A stretch of 64,000 nt of DNA from Neobacillus novalis NBRC 102450 (GCF_001591805.1 NZ_BCVP01000027.1:40772-104771); one strand, 5' to 3'; counted from the first letter of the stretch, positions 19,955 to 31,980 are shown. Translations and numbers: made by a program. The notes: generated by a model from the letters alone, not told the origin.

Positions 19955-19988
19955 GGCAATGGCTGCTCAGGAAGCCATTGCCTTTTTG
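19955..19988 (+). terminator. Intrinsic terminator after icmF
   Basis: GGCAATGGCT pairs with AGCCATTGCC, followed by TTTTT. It closes the catabolic operon. Confidence 0.9.
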
Positions 19989-20085
19989 TGTAAAAGTTTT
20001 TGAACAAGAAGATATTAAATTTTTGATTTTTCTTATATAATCAAACTAACGTAAAAACTTCGAGATTACAGGCAGGTGGGGGACG

Positions 20086-20268
20086 ATGAAGGTTAGTCAT
20101 GTGATTATTGCTTTAATTATTTTTGCCTGGCCATTATACTATCTATATGAAATTCAATTAGGTGCAATCTCATTCCTGCTGCTGGCGATTTTCTTTCTTG
20201 TGATCACGATTAAAGAAACAAAAAAGTTCAAAGAAAAGAAGAATAGTAATGACAAGGAATCCGAATAG
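20086..20268 (+). CDS. Small two-segment membrane protein, unknown
   Basis: A 60 aa protein with two hydrophobic stretches (VIIALIIFAWPLYYLYEI; AISFLLLAIFFLVITI) and a lysine-rich, charged C-terminus. I do not recognise the family. Support as a real gene comes from the GGTGGGGGACG ribosome site just before the ATG and its isolated position between two terminated units. Confidence 0.6.
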   Translation: MKVSHVIIALIIFAWPLYYLYEIQLGAISFLLLAIFFLVITIKETKKFKEKKNSNDKESE

Positions 20269-20348
20269 GAAATAATCAGCGGAAACAATTGCTTACACTA
20301 GCATAAACGGGAAGAATTTGTTTATAATGAAGAATATGTATTTTGATA

Positions 20349-20420
20349 GAAAGCGGAAAGCGCATATAGAACGGGTTGGTATATGCCCGCAGATCTCCAA
20401 GCGCTGAAACTAGCCAAAAT
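20349..20420 (+). repeat. Reduced copy of the long interspersed repeat
   Basis: AAAGCGGAAAGCGC at the start and CCAAGCGCTGAAACTAGCCAAA at the end resemble the two ends of the 1-177 and 2385-2550 element, with most of the middle missing. It lies in the rpoE leader. Confidence 0.45.
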
Positions 20421-20471
20421 GCCCTTAATCACTCCTAACCGAGTGTTAAATATTGAAAGGAAGTGCCAATA

Positions 20472-22870
<2,399 letters not shown>

Positions 22871-22880
22871 GCGATTTGTT

Positions 22881-22918
22881 AGACCAGTTCCCCTTGGTAG
22901 AGGGACTGGTCTTTTTTT
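22881..22918 (+). terminator. Intrinsic terminator after pyrG
   Basis: AGACCAGTTCCC pairs with GGGACTGGTCT, followed by seven T. Its right half is partly repeated at about 23060-23090. Confidence 0.9.
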
Positions 22919-22924
22919 GGTAGG

Positions 22925-23058
22925 AAATGTCTAAATAGCCAAAACCCCTTGAAAAATCGACAAAAGGGGCGAAATAATAGACAAAACAATCGGATAAATC
23001 GATAAAACCCTTGGGAAAATAGACAAAACCCTTGGAAAAATAAACAAAACCCTTTCTT
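22925..23058. repeat. 21-bp tandem array with leader, TAGAC/TAGCC mixed type, 6 units
   Basis: The leader AAATGTCTAAA is followed by units of exactly 21 bp at 22936, 22957, 22978, 22999, 23020 and 23041. Cores are TAGCCAAAAC, TCGACAAAAG, TAGACAAAAC, TCGATAAAAC, TAGACAAAAC and TAAACAAAAC. Confidence 0.9.
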
Positions 23059-23237
23059 AGGTGGGGGACTGGCCTCTTTTTAGTCCTTCTATTTTCCAGT
23101 AAATGTCTAAATAGCCAAAACCCCTTGAAAAATAGCCATAACTCGCTGGAAAGTAGCCAAAACCCTCCAAAAAGTAGCCAAAACTATAAGAAAAATAGCC
23201 AAAACCCTCAAAAAAATAGCCAAAACATTTTTTTACC
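23059..23237. repeat. Second 21-bp array with copied terminator half and leader, 6 units
   Basis: A segment GGGGGACTGGCCTCTTTTT resembling the right arm of the pyrG terminator is followed by CCAGTAAATGTCTAAA and units at 23112, 23133, 23154, 23175, 23196 and 23217, all 21 bp, mostly TAGCCAAAAC, ending in TTTTTTT. The two arrays together explain the 435 bp gap between pyrG and the convergent gene. Confidence 0.88.
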
Positions 23238-23260
23238 ATTACCTAGGCCTGAATAAACCT

Positions 23261-23287
23261 AAAAAACGGCCTCTTTACGGCCGTTTT
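23261..23287 (-). terminator. Terminator of the convergent DUF2529 gene
   Basis: AAAACGGCC and GGCCGTTTT form a stem with a 7-nt loop; on the minus strand it is followed by TTTTTTAGG. Confidence 0.8.
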
Positions 23288-23305
23288 CCAAAAAAATTGT
23301 CTGCT

Positions 23306-23827
23306 TTACTCCTCATATTCCGCTAAAATCTCATCAATCGTAAATTTCAAGCCATAATAGACGTATAATGCAGCTATGGAAGAAGGATAACCATAGCGGT
23401 TTCCGAAATCATCCGGAAGCAGGCCTCTGGTCAGCCGCAAATCGATGTGAACGTCCGCCATTTCCGCCAAATCAGCTCCAGCAGACTCGATCACGGTGGA
23501 TACCGCCACAAAAGGGATTCCCTTTTCCTGAAGCTCGGCCCCAACGGCAACAGCGTCTTCATCGGCGGAGGTCCGGGAAAAAATCAACACCCGGTCGGCA
23601 TCGCTCAGCTCCGCTTCCGTTAAAAGATGGACCCCTTTAAACGGCTCCGCACCTTCCAAGGCTTCAAGCTCGACCGCCTTCATTTCCTTCGTGCCAAAAA
23701 TATAGATCACTCCGTCTCCAACGGGTGCTTGCGCCAGCAAACGGGCACCGTCTTCAAATGAAAATTCCGCCTTTTCCTCGATGCGCTTAAATAAGCCGGT
23801 TAATTGAGTAGTAAACATTTTTAACAT
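23306..23827 (-). CDS. ywjG: DUF2529 family protein (YwjG)
   Basis: A 173 aa protein of the YwjG/DUF2529 family. It shows VGDGVIYIFGTKEMKAVELEA and a segment DADRVLIFSRTSADEDAV resembling SIS-type (phosphosugar-binding) folds; that fold assignment is tentative. The function is unknown. The start MLKMFTTQL at 23827 is used because AAGGAGG lies 7 nt upstream; the longer frame to 23854 lacks a site. It lies divergently from spo0F as in B. subtilis. Confidence 0.82.
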   Translation of the reverse strand: MLKMFTTQLTGLFKRIEEKAEFSFEDGARLLAQAPVGDGVIYIFGTKEMKAVELEALEGAEPFKGVHLLTEAELSDADRVLIFSRTSADEDAVAVGAELQEKGIPFVAVSTVIESAGADLAEMADVHIDLRLTRGLLPDDFGNRYGYPSSIAALYVYYGLKFTIDEILAEYEE

Positions 23828-23918
23828 ATAATATCCTCCTTTACGCACTATCATTATAGTCGTTATCCAGCAAATTCAAAAATAAAAGGATATTTCCCCA
23901 ATCTGTCACAATTCAGGC

Positions 23919-23946
23919 AGGATTTTTCAGAACTGAAGGAGAATAT
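23919..23946 (+). promoter_or_regulatory. Sigma H-type promoter of spo0F
   Basis: AGGATTT (23919-23925), 12 bp, then GGAGAATAT (23938-23946) fit the sigma H consensus AGGAWWT and RNNGAATWW. In B. subtilis spo0F is transcribed from a sigma H promoter at the onset of sporulation. Confidence 0.75.
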
Positions 23947-24013
23947 CTACAAGTGTGTATCGATGTAAATAATTACAAACAGTGAATCTAATTAATCGGA
24001 AGAGGTGGAATGA

Positions 24014-24385
24014 ATGAAGGAGAAAATTTTAATCGTTGATGATCAATTTGGTATTCGAATTTTGTTAAACGAGGTGTTCCAAAAGGAAGGATATCAAACA
24101 TTTCAAGCTGCCAATGGAATCCAGGCACTGGACATTGTCAAGAAGCATGACCCGGACTTAGTTCTGCTCGATATGAAGATTCCGGGAATGGACGGAATTG
24201 AAATTTTAAAAAGAATGAAGGTCATCGACCCGGATATCCGCGTCATCATCATGACCGCCTACGGTGAATTGGATATGATTCAAGAAGCGAAGGATTTGGG
24301 AGCAATCACTCATTTTGCCAAGCCGTTTGATATTGATGATATCCGGGCAGCCGTAAGAAAACATATTCCGCAAAAGGCAAACTAA
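24014..24385 (+). CDS. spo0F: Sporulation phosphorelay response regulator Spo0F
   Basis: A single-domain receiver (123 aa) that carries phosphate from sensor kinases to Spo0B. The acidic pair in ILIVDD, the phospho-acceptor Asp in [13 protein letters not shown] (about residue 53), the switch Thr in [12 protein letters not shown] and Lys in THFAKPFD are all present. There is no output domain, which with this near-identical sequence points to Spo0F rather than another regulator. AGAGGTGG precedes the ATG. Confidence 0.97.
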   Translation: MKEKILIVDDQFGIRILLNEVFQKEGYQTFQAANGIQALDIVKKHDPDLVLLDMKIPGMDGIEILKRMKVIDPDIRVIIMTAYGELDMIQEAKDLGAITHFAKPFDIDDIRAAVRKHIPQKAN

Positions 24386-24473
24386 CCCAATCAGGCTCCC
24401 AAGAATAGGCGATTTTTTAGCAAAGAAGTAAACCAATTTTTATAAAAAAACGGCAAATTTGAGAATCGTGATT

Positions 24474-24487
24474 TGAGTGCGCTTTCA
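24474..24487 (+). promoter_or_regulatory. Possible cre site upstream of fbaA
   Basis: TGAGTGCGCTTTCA matches the cre consensus TGNAANCGNTNNCA except for two bases. It is 187 bp before fbaA, in a 288 bp gap that otherwise shows no clear feature. Confidence 0.3.
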
Positions 24488-24673
24488 TTATGACAATTTC
24501 AAAAACGCCGCCTGATTAATAGCAATTCCTCCGTTGATTTGGTATGATACATATGAAATTTTACTGGCTGCCTATCATTTTATAAGCATACATATTCGGT
24601 AAAATTTAGGGAAAACCTTAATACGGAAAGCCCTTTTCGAAATGATTGCCACTTAAATTAAGGAGGAAGAAAA

Positions 24674-25531
24674 ATGCCTTTAGTTTCAATGAAAGAAATG
24701 CTGAACAAAGCAAAGTCGGAAGGCTATGCTGTTGGGCAATTTAACATTAATAATTTAGAATTTACACAAGCGATTCTTCAAGCTGCTGTCGCAGAAAAAT
24801 CACCAGTTATTCTTGGTGTTTCTGAAGGGGCAGGACGTTATATTGGCGGGTTCAAAACTGTTGTTAAAATGGTTGAAGGGTTAATGGAAGATTATAATGT
24901 CACAGTACCTGTGGCGATTCACCTTGATCACGGTTCAAGCTTCGAAAAATGTAAAGAAGCCATTGATGCCGGCTTTACCTCTGTTATGATTGATGCTTCA
25001 CACCACTCATTTGAGGAAAATATTGAAATCACGTCAAAAGTGGTTGAATATGCACACGCTAAAGGTGTTTCAGTTGAAGCAGAACTTGGAACTGTTGGCG
25101 GCCAAGAGGACGATGTTGTTGCTGAGGGCGTCATCTATGCCGATCCAAAAGAATGTGAAGAGCTTGTGAAGCGCACTGGCATTGATTGCCTTGCACCTGC
25201 ACTAGGTTCTGTCCATGGGCCATACAAAGGTGAACCGAAATTAGGGTTTACTGAAATGGAAGAAATCGGCAAGATTACAGGCATGCCGCTTGTGCTCCAT
25301 GGTGGAACAGGAATCCCAACAAAGGATATCCAAAGATCCGTATCGCTTGGAACAGCAAAGATCAACGTAAACACTGAAAACCAAATCGCTTCTGCGAAGA
25401 CGGTACGCGAAGTGTTAGCCGCTAAACCAAACGAATATGACCCACGTAAATACTTAGGCCCAGCCCGCGATGCTATTAAAGAAACCGTCATCGGCAAAAT
25501 GCGCGAATTCGGCTCATCAGGCAGAGCTTAA
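24674..25531 (+). CDS. fbaA: Class II fructose-bisphosphate aldolase
   Basis: Zinc-dependent aldolase (285 aa) of glycolysis and gluconeogenesis. Ligands and active-site segments are visible: [37 protein letters not shown] and VLHGGTGIP. Start at [10 protein letters not shown] with AAGGAGGA 7 nt upstream. It stands before tal and glpX, so this stretch holds several enzymes of the fructose phosphate pool. Confidence 0.97.
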   Translation: MPLVSMKEMLNKAKSEGYAVGQFNINNLEFTQAILQAAVAEKSPVILGVSEGAGRYIGGFKTVVKMVEGLMEDYNVTVPVAIHLDHGSSFEKCKEAIDAGFTSVMIDASHHSFEENIEITSKVVEYAHAKGVSVEAELGTVGGQEDDVVAEGVIYADPKECEELVKRTGIDCLAPALGSVHGPYKGEPKLGFTEMEEIGKITGMPLVLHGGTGIPTKDIQRSVSLGTAKINVNTENQIASAKTVREVLAAKPNEYDPRKYLGPARDAIKETVIGKMREFGSSGRA

Positions 25532-25537
25532 CAAGAA

Positions 25538-25577
25538 AAGCACGCTTCCTTTGCGCGGCGCTGGAGATAGACAACGC
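25538..25577 (+). repeat. Deleted copy of the long interspersed repeat
   Basis: AAAAGCACGCTTCC joined directly to GCGGCGCTGGAGATAGACAA resembles the two ends of the 2385-2550 element without the middle. Confidence 0.5.
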
Positions 25578-25632
25578 TAAAAGCCGGAAAGATGTCAGCA
25601 TTTTTTGTTGTTTGCTCTAAATATGATAAAAT

Positions 25633-25661
25633 GAAACCGTCCTTAACACGAGGACGGTTTC
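25633..25661 (+). promoter_or_regulatory. Leader hairpin before tal
   Basis: GAAACCGTCCT and AGGACGGTTTC form an 11-bp perfect stem with a 7-nt loop and no T-run, 52 nt before the tal start. It could be an mRNA 5' stabiliser or an operator. Confidence 0.5.
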
Positions 25662-25713
25662 AATGTGTAAATGGAAGTCTGAAAATTTGGTCGAAAAATT
25701 GGAGGGAATAACG

Positions 25714-26382
25714 ATGAAATTTTTTATTGATACAGCCAACTTAGTGGATATTAAAAAGGCCTATAAAATGGGCGTTTTATCTGGTGTAACAACAAACCCT
25801 TCTTTAGTTGCAAAAGAAGGTGTGAAATTCGAAGACCGCATCGAGGAAATTCTTCAAGCAGTACCTGAAGTGGAATCTGTATCTGCAGAAGTATCACCAT
25901 ATGCTGAAACAGCTGAACAAATGATCGCAGAAGCGGAAGAACTAATCAAAATTAATGGCGGCGATGAAAAAGTTACCATTAAAGTGCCAATGACAGTAGC
26001 GGGCTTAGAAACTACTCGCTATCTTTCAAAAAAGGGTGTTAAAGTCAATGTAACACTAATCTTCACTGTCAACCAAGCACTATTAGCTGCCCGTGCAGGT
26101 GCGGCATATGTTTCCCCATTCTTAGGACGTCTAGATGATATTTCTGAAGATGGTGTACTATTAGTAGCTAAAATTGCAGAATTAATCCGTATTCATAACT
26201 TAGATGCCCAAATCATTGCTGCATCTGTCCGCCATCCTGACCATGTAACGCGTGTAGCAATGGCAGGTGCGCACATTGCCACAATTCCTTATAAAGTCAT
26301 TGAGCAGCTAACCAAGCATCCATTGACCGACAAAGGAATGGAAGGCTTCCTAAAAGACTGGAATAATCACACAAACGCTTAA
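25714..26382 (+). CDS. tal: Transaldolase (fructose-6-phosphate aldolase-like, YwjH)
   Basis: Small transaldolase-family enzyme of 222 aa. It begins [20 protein letters not shown] and carries [22 protein letters not shown] with the Schiff-base Lys, and [15 protein letters not shown]. It belongs to the pentose phosphate pathway; the family contains both true transaldolases and fructose-6-phosphate aldolases. Start at 25714 with GGAGGG 7 nt upstream; the open frame runs 51 nt further upstream without a site. Confidence 0.93.
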   Translation: MKFFIDTANLVDIKKAYKMGVLSGVTTNPSLVAKEGVKFEDRIEEILQAVPEVESVSAEVSPYAETAEQMIAEAEELIKINGGDEKVTIKVPMTVAGLETTRYLSKKGVKVNVTLIFTVNQALLAARAGAAYVSPFLGRLDDISEDGVLLVAKIAELIRIHNLDAQIIAASVRHPDHVTRVAMAGAHIATIPYKVIEQLTKHPLTDKGMEGFLKDWNNHTNA

Positions 26383-26548
26383 GTTTCTCCATGTTTTTTC
26401 CATTTTCGCATAAATTTTTTTAATATGGATACATGAAATTCGAATTTTCGTGTAAACTAAAGAATAGACAAGCTGTCGGAATTTGCCTTTTAATGTTGGA
26501 AAAATATACCTGGAGCCTGTTTGGGTTAAGGGGTCTTTTTACAAAAGC

Positions 26549-26584
26549 GTAAGTGCAATCTGTTTCGTCACTGATTGCACTTAC
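26549..26584 (+). promoter_or_regulatory. Leader hairpin before murA
   Basis: GTAAGTGCAATC and GATTGCACTTAC form a perfect 12-bp stem with a 12-nt loop, 61 nt before the murA start. There is no T-run. The upstream leader contains GGGGTCTTTTT. No known riboswitch was recognised. Confidence 0.5.
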
Positions 26585-26645
26585 CTAAAAAGGGACCATT
26601 CCATCAACCATACATACTTGAATAAGGCTTAGAAGGGAGTCGGAA

Positions 26646-27932
26646 ATGGAAAAACTTAAAATTGCGGGCGGATATCCGTTAAAAGGGACTGTTCGTATCA
26701 GTGGAGCAAAAAATAGTGCCGTTGCCTTAATTCCAGCGACGATTTTAGCGGAATCACCAGTGACGATTGAAGGCCTGCCGGATATCTCTGATGTTGAAAT
26801 CCTCAAGGACTTGCTCGAGGAAATCGGCGGAAAGGTCGAAATTAGCGATGATGAAATGACCGTTGACCCAGCAACGATGATTTCCATGCCGCTGCCAAAC
26901 GGTAAAGTGAAAAAGCTGCGCGCATCCTATTATTTAATGGGAGCGATGCTTGGCCGCTTTAAAAAGGCAGTTATCGGCCTGCCGGGCGGCTGCCATCTAG
27001 GCCCAAGACCGATTGACCAGCATATTAAGGGCTTTGAAGCACTCGGAGCCCAAATAACGAACGAGCAGGGTGCGATTTATTTGCGTGCGGACGAGCTCCG
27101 CGGCGCCCGAATTTACCTTGACGTTGTTAGTGTTGGCGCAACCATCAATATTATGCTGGCCGCGGTCAGAGCAAAAGGACGGACCATCATTGAAAATGCC
27201 GCGAAAGAGCCGGAAATCATTGATGTAGCCACACTGTTAACCAATATGGGGGCGAAAATAAAAGGGGCCGGAACCGATGTCATCCGCATCGACGGTGTTG
27301 ACACCCTTCATGGCTGCCGCCACACGATTATCCCCGACCGAATTGAAGCAGGTACCTATATGATTATTGGGGCCGCTATTGGGGAAGGCGTCTTAATCGA
27401 TAATGTCATCCCGCAGCACTTGGAATCCTTAATTGCCAAGCTGCGCGAGATGGGTGTGCAAATCGAATCGGGCAATGACCAAGTGTTTGTCAACGGTTCT
27501 GCAAATTTGAAAGCGGTTGATATTAAAACGCTCGTCTATCCGGGATTCCCGACAGACCTGCAGCAGCCAATTACGACGCTTCTCACAAAGGCGGCTGGCT
27601 CAAGCGTTGTCACCGACACCATTTATGGGGCAAGATTCAAGCATATTGACGAATTAAGAAGAATGAATGCGAATATTAAAGTCGAAGGGCGCTCCGCCAT
27701 CATCAATGGTCCGATCCAGCTTCAAGGAGCCAAAGTGAAGGCGAGTGACCTAAGAGCGGGTGCGGCACTCGTCATTGCCGGCCTGATCGCGGAAGGGATA
27801 ACCGAAGTAACCGGGCTTGAGCATATCGACCGCGGCTACAGCAATCTCGAAGAAAAATTAAATGGCCTTGGTGCAACGGTTTGGCGGGAAGCGTTAACAA
27901 AGGATGAAGTCGAGCAACTGAAAAATACGTAG
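26646..27932 (+). CDS. murAB: UDP-N-acetylglucosamine 1-carboxyvinyltransferase (second MurA, MurAB/MurZ)
   Basis: First committed enzyme of peptidoglycan precursor synthesis (428 aa), transferring enolpyruvate to UDP-GlcNAc. It has [14 protein letters not shown] and the catalytic Cys in [13 protein letters not shown], the residue alkylated by fosfomycin. The position between tal and glpX matches the second MurA paralogue of B. subtilis; the first copy lies elsewhere, in front of the ATP operon's downstream neighbours, and is outside this window. GAAGGGAG precedes the start. The 3' end is partly repeated just downstream. Confidence 0.95.
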   Translation: MEKLKIAGGYPLKGTVRISGAKNSAVALIPATILAESPVTIEGLPDISDVEILKDLLEEIGGKVEISDDEMTVDPATMISMPLPNGKVKKLRASYYLMGAMLGRFKKAVIGLPGGCHLGPRPIDQHIKGFEALGAQITNEQGAIYLRADELRGARIYLDVVSVGATINIMLAAVRAKGRTIIENAAKEPEIIDVATLLTNMGAKIKGAGTDVIRIDGVDTLHGCRHTIIPDRIEAGTYMIIGAAIGEGVLIDNVIPQHLESLIAKLREMGVQIESGNDQVFVNGSANLKAVDIKTLVYPGFPTDLQQPITTLLTKAAGSSVVTDTIYGARFKHIDELRRMNANIKVEGRSAIINGPIQLQGAKVKASDLRAGAALVIAGLIAEGITEVTGLEHIDRGYSNLEEKLNGLGATVWREALTKDEVEQLKNT

Positions 27933-27991
27933 AGTCGGCACCAGTCGAGCAAATTCAATCAGTCGTAGAAGATGTAAAAAAATACGTAGAT
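27909..27991 (+). repeat. Decayed copy of the murA 3' end
   Basis: AGTCGAGCAA (27909-27918) and AAAAATACGTAGA (27922-27934, containing the stop) recur in the same order at 27944-27953 and 27979-27991, with extra bases between. Confidence 0.55.
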
Positions 27992-28089
27992 AGAAAGCGA
28001 TTTTTCTGCCTTTTGAAAAACGCTAATGTTCTAGTACAGAAAATCAAAGTTTTGAAGGTTGTAATAGAGAAAACGGGAGTTGGAGACCA

Positions 28090-29049
28090 ATGGAAAGAAG
28101 TTTAACAATGGAGCTAGTCCGCGTTACAGAAGGAGCAGCTCTTGCTTCAGCCCGCTGGATGGGCCGCGGCAAAAAAGATGAGGCCGACGGTGCTGCCACT
28201 TCAGCGATGCGCGATGTGTTTGACACGGTTCCAATGAAAGGAACGGTTGTCATTGGCGAAGGGGAAATGGACGAGGCGCCGATGCTTTATATTGGTGAAA
28301 AGCTTGGAACCGGCTACGGTCCGCGCGTCGATGTTGCCGTTGACCCGCTTGAAGGCACAAATATTTTAGCGTCAGGCGGCTGGAATGCCTTAGCCGTACT
28401 GGCTGTCGCTGACCATGGCAACCTGCTTCATGCCCCCGACATGTATATGGAAAAAATCGCGGTTGGACCTGAAGCGGTCGGACTTGTTGATATTAACGCA
28501 TCCGTTTTAGACAACCTTAAAGCAGTAGCCAAAGCAAAAAACAAAGATATTGGCGATGTCGTGGCAACCGTACTAAACCGCGAACGCCATGAACATATCA
28601 TTGCCCAGCTTCGCGAAGCCGGTGCCCGGATAAAGCTGATTAATGACGGCGATGTCGCGGGAGCCATCAACACCGCTTTCGATAATACCGGCGTTGACAT
28701 TCTCTTTGGTTCCGGCGGAGCACCGGAGGGCGTCTTAGCGGCGGTTGCCTTGAAATGTCTCGGCGGCGAAATTATCGGGAAACTATTACCGCAAAGTGAT
28801 GCCGAGATTGAGCGCTGTTTGAAAATGGGCTTGGATGTCAATCGAATCCTCCGCATGGACGACCTCGTCAAAGGCGACGATGCCATTTTTGCGGCAACAG
28901 GTGTCACCGACGGCGAATTACTCCGCGGTGTACAATTTAAAGGATCATACGGTTCTACCCATTCCGTCGTCATGCGCGCGAAATCAGGAACCGTCCGCTT
29001 TATCGAGGGCCGTCACAGCCTGAAGAAAAAACCGAACTTGGTGCTGTAG
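28090..29049 (+). CDS. glpX: Class II fructose-1,6-bisphosphatase
   Basis: Gluconeogenic phosphatase of 319 aa, GlpX family. Metal and substrate motifs are [18 protein letters not shown] and [26 protein letters not shown] and [11 protein letters not shown] are also typical. The murA-glpX-rho order is as in B. subtilis. GGGAGTTGGAG lies upstream of the ATG. Confidence 0.95.
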   Translation: MERSLTMELVRVTEGAALASARWMGRGKKDEADGAATSAMRDVFDTVPMKGTVVIGEGEMDEAPMLYIGEKLGTGYGPRVDVAVDPLEGTNILASGGWNALAVLAVADHGNLLHAPDMYMEKIAVGPEAVGLVDINASVLDNLKAVAKAKNKDIGDVVATVLNRERHEHIIAQLREAGARIKLINDGDVAGAINTAFDNTGVDILFGSGGAPEGVLAAVALKCLGGEIIGKLLPQSDAEIERCLKMGLDVNRILRMDDLVKGDDAIFAATGVTDGELLRGVQFKGSYGSTHSVVMRAKSGTVRFIEGRHSLKKKPNLVL

Positions 29050-29056
29050 GTTTAGC

Positions 29057-29087
29057 GGTGCCTGACCCCTGCATGGTGTCAGGCACC
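29057..29087. repeat. REP-like inverted pair after glpX
   Basis: GGTGCCTGACCCC and GGTGTCAGGCACC face each other across 5 nt and can form a 13-bp hairpin with one mismatch. The rest of the 311 bp glpX-rho gap is AT-rich; a weak dyad CCCGCTCACTTAAACGGGCGG near 29306 lies in the rho leader. Confidence 0.8.
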
Positions 29088-29360
29088 AGCTGAAAAATAG
29101 AGAAACTCCCGAATCTCTCCAAGAGAATTCCTTCCAGAAAAAATTTCCAATAGAGGATTTAAAAAAAATGAGTTGATTAATTTTTTGAACAAGGGGTAAA
29201 ATAGTAATTGTTTTTATTATTAATAATTTCTGCAATTCTATTCATTCCTTTCTACTTCTTTTTCAATTTCCTCTACTCTCTTAAAAAACGATCAAAGGTA
29301 AATCACCCGCTCACTTAAACGGGCGGATTTGATAGAAAAATTTTAAAGTGTGGTGCACAA

Positions 29361-30626
29361 ATGGACTTAACAATCTCAAGTTTAGAAAATATGAAGCTGA
29401 AGGAACTTTATGAACTCGCACGCGAATATAAAGTGACCTATTACAGCAAATTAACGAAAAAAGAATTAATTTTTGCGATTTTGAAATCTCGTGCCGAACA
29501 GCAGGGCTATTTTTTCATGGAAGGCGTCCTTGAAATCATTCAATCTGAAGGATTCGGGTTCTTGCGGCCGATTAACTATTCGCCAAGTTCTGAGGATATT
29601 TATATTTCGGCATCGCAAATCCGCCGTTTCGACCTGCGCAACGGCGATAAAGTTTCCGGTAAGGTTCGTCCGCCAAAGGAAAATGAACGCTATTACGGGC
29701 TTTTGCACGTAGAAGCAGTAAATGGGGAAGATCCGGAATCGGCGAAAGAGCGCGTCTATTTCCCAGCCTTAACAGCCCTCTATCCAAACAGAAAAATGAA
29801 GCTTGAAACAACGCAAAAGCATCTTTCAACACGGATTATGGATGTTGTTGCACCAGTCGGCTTCGGGCAGAGGGGCTTAATTGTGGCTCCGCCAAAAGCG
29901 GGTAAAACAATGCTATTGAAGGAAATTGCCAACAGCATTACCACGAACCATCCGGAAGTGGAACTGATTATGCTGTTAATTGATGAGCGTCCGGAGGAAG
30001 TAACCGATATTGAACGTTCGGTTGCCGGCGATGTTGTCAGCTCAACGTTTGACGAAGTCCCTGAAAATCATATTAAAGTGGCTGAGCTTGTGCTCGACCG
30101 GGCGATGCGCCTTGTTGAACACAAACGCGATGTCGTTATTTTGATGGACAGTATCACCCGCCTGGCGCGTGCCTATAACTTGGTGATTCCGCCAAGCGGC
30201 CGGACGCTTTCCGGGGGGATTGACCCGGCAGCCTTCCACCGTCCGAAGCGTTTCTTCGGTGCAGCCCGTAATATTGAAGAGGGCGGCAGCTTGACGATCC
30301 TCGCAACAGCTTTAGTCGATACCGGTTCACGTATGGATGATGTCATTTATGAAGAATTCAAGGGTACCGGGAATATGGAATTGCATTTGGATCGCCAGCT
30401 TGCTGAGCGCCGCATCTTCCCTGCGCTTGATATCCGCCGTTCCGGAACACGTAAGGAAGAATTGCTTATTCCGAAGGATCATTTGGATAAATTATGGGCG
30501 ATTCGCAAATCGATGTCAGATTCACCAGATTTTGCCGAACGCTTCTTGAAAAAATTACGACAAACGAAGTCGAATGAAGAATTTTTTGCCCAGCTCGGGG
30601 AAGAATTAAAGGGCCGCCGTTCGTAA
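29361..30626 (+). CDS. rho: Transcription termination factor Rho
   Basis: Hexameric RNA helicase of 421 aa. The N-terminal Rho domain ([20 protein letters not shown]) precedes the cold-shock-like RNA-binding domain ([21 protein letters not shown]) and the ATPase with [27 protein letters not shown] and [11 protein letters not shown]. The ribosome site AAAGTGTGG is weak. Rho genes are often autoregulated in the leader, which here is over 300 bp including a REP pair. Confidence 0.97.
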   Translation: MDLTISSLENMKLKELYELAREYKVTYYSKLTKKELIFAILKSRAEQQGYFFMEGVLEIIQSEGFGFLRPINYSPSSEDIYISASQIRRFDLRNGDKVSGKVRPPKENERYYGLLHVEAVNGEDPESAKERVYFPALTALYPNRKMKLETTQKHLSTRIMDVVAPVGFGQRGLIVAPPKAGKTMLLKEIANSITTNHPEVELIMLLIDERPEEVTDIERSVAGDVVSSTFDEVPENHIKVAELVLDRAMRLVEHKRDVVILMDSITRLARAYNLVIPPSGRTLSGGIDPAAFHRPKRFFGAARNIEEGGSLTILATALVDTGSRMDDVIYEEFKGTGNMELHLDRQLAERRIFPALDIRRSGTRKEELLIPKDHLDKLWAIRKSMSDSPDFAERFLKKLRQTKSNEEFFAQLGEELKGRRS

Positions 30627-30744
30627 AAAGCGGTGGATTTTGGGACAAGTGGAACGGGGTTATTTTTAGCATAAAAAACGTTTTTTTCGGGTAAAGGCGA
30701 GTTTTCTTTTTAAAGAAATAATACCTTTTCCTGAAAGTCCCACC

Positions 30745-30773
30745 TTGCAAAAACAGATATCCCTTGTTATAAT
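30745..30773 (+). promoter_or_regulatory. Sigma A promoter of rpmE
   Basis: TTGCAA (30745-30750), exactly 17 bp, TATAAT (30768-30773). About 100 nt upstream of the rpmE start. Confidence 0.85.
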
Positions 30774-30870
30774 TGTTGCAGTGTGCTATAAGTATTTCAG
30801 TGCTCGTCGACAGACAAGCACTTTAGCTAACTCTGTTTCGAAAGATTCAGGGCGGAAGGAGATGAAAAGA

Positions 30871-31083
30871 ATGAAAGCAGGAATTCATCCTAATTATAAA
30901 ACAGTGACGGTGACATGTGCTTGCGGAAATACTTTTGAAACTGGTTCAGTGAAGAAGGAAATCCGTGTTGAAACTTGTTCAGAATGTCATCCATTCTATA
31001 CTGGACGTCAAAAATTCGCTGAAGCTGGCGGACGTGTTGACCGCTTCAACAAAAAATACGGCCTTAAGAATCAGCAGCAATAA
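30871..31083 (+). CDS. rpmE: 50S ribosomal protein L31 (zinc form)
   Basis: A 70 aa protein, [20 protein letters not shown], with the CxC and CxxC cysteines ([17 protein letters not shown]) of the zinc-binding L31 type, which is replaced by the cysteine-free paralogue under zinc shortage. The ATG at 30871 is used: AAGGAG (30856-30861) is 9 nt away but abuts the ATG at 30862. The C-terminal NQQQ extends a little beyond the usual end. Confidence 0.95.
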   Translation: MKAGIHPNYKTVTVTCACGNTFETGSVKKEIRVETCSECHPFYTGRQKFAEAGGRVDRFNKKYGLKNQQQ

Positions 31084-31089
31084 TCGCTC

Positions 31090-31126
31090 AAAACAGGCAA
31101 GAAAGCAATATTCTTGCCTGTTTTTT
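31090..31126 (+). terminator. Intrinsic terminator after rpmE
   Basis: AAAACAGGCAAGAA pairs with TTCTTGCCTGTTTT and is followed by more T. Confidence 0.93.
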
Positions 31127-31190
31127 ATTTTGAAAAATTCACATCATAATAATAGATCTAAAAGGGTTTGCTAGGGAGGAGACGCCGTTT

Positions 31191-31781
31191 ATGTATTTAA
31201 TGAAGCAAAGCGGATGGGTTGAGGTTATCTGCGGCAGTATGTTTTCTGGAAAATCGGAGGAATTGATCCGCCGCGTCAGAAGGGCTCAATTTGCGAAACA
31301 AAAAATAGCTGTATTTAAGCCACGAATTGATAATCGCTACAGCGAGCAATCTGTAGTATCCCATAATGGTTCTTCTTTTCAGGCGAAGCCCATTTCCCAT
31401 TCTTTAGAGATTCTTCATCATGTTGAAGCGGATTTCGACATTATCGCGATTGATGAAATTCAGTTTTTTGATGAAGGCATCGTCCGGGTTGTACAGCAGC
31501 TGGCGGACAGCGGCCACCGCGTCGTCTGTGCCGGTCTTGACATGGATTTCCGCGGCGAGCCATTCGGCCAAATGCCAGCATTGATGGCGGTTGCAGAAAC
31601 GGTTACCAAGCTGCAGGCGGTCTGCACCGTTTGCGGTTCACCATCAAGCCGGACCCAGCGCCTAATTGACGGCCGCCCCGCATCCTACCATGACCCAGTC
31701 ATCTTAGTCGGCGCATCCGAAGCCTACGAGCCTCGCTGCCGCCACCACCACGAAGTCCCAAAAGCCATTCCGGTGAGATAA
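31191..31781 (+). CDS. tdk: Thymidine kinase
   Basis: Salvage kinase of 196 aa, type II. P-loop [14 protein letters not shown], catalytic Glu in IAIDEIQFF, and a zinc lasso with [13 protein letters not shown] and a C-terminal CRHHH. GGGAGGAGA precedes the ATG. The rpmE-tdk-prfA order is conserved in bacilli, although a lipoprotein gene intervenes here. Confidence 0.96.
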   Translation: MYLMKQSGWVEVICGSMFSGKSEELIRRVRRAQFAKQKIAVFKPRIDNRYSEQSVVSHNGSSFQAKPISHSLEILHHVEADFDIIAIDEIQFFDEGIVRVVQQLADSGHRVVCAGLDMDFRGEPFGQMPALMAVAETVTKLQAVCTVCGSPSSRTQRLIDGRPASYHDPVILVGASEAYEPRCRHHHEVPKAIPVR

Positions 31782-31797
31782 AAGCTTTGTGTAAGCT

Positions 31798-31916
31798 GGT
31801 GCCTGACACCCAAAAAAGACATTTGTCCGTGTGGAGTGGACAAATGTCTTTTTTGTATTTGCACGAGTTGGTGTCCACGTGGGGCGTACATTTGTCCACG
31901 AGCGGTGCCTGACACC
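31798..31916. repeat. Composite REP element after tdk
   Basis: Two GGTGCCTGACACC palindromes (31798-31810 and 31904-31916) bound a 17-bp perfect hairpin (AAAAAAGACATTTGTCC, 31812-31828, with GGACAAATGTCTTTTTT, 31838-31854) and the block GTGTCCACGTGGGGCG followed by ACATTTGTCCACG (31871-31900). The hairpin ends in T6 and can terminate transcription on either strand. The GTGTCCAC block recurs inside prmC. Confidence 0.85.
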
Positions 31917-31980
31917 CTTACTATTGGAAGGATTTCACTAGGCAAGTTCAACTTCCTGACGGGCATGATAGTAATGGGAG

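Noticed and set aside
27934..28090. Frameshifted C-terminal extension of MurA (open frame VEQIQSVVEDVKKYV)
   Set aside because: MurA already ends at its normal length; the open frame stems from the partial 3'-end echo.
30745..30870. Longer L31 protein starting at 30745
   Set aside because: This start coincides with the rpmE -35 box; the real start is 30871.
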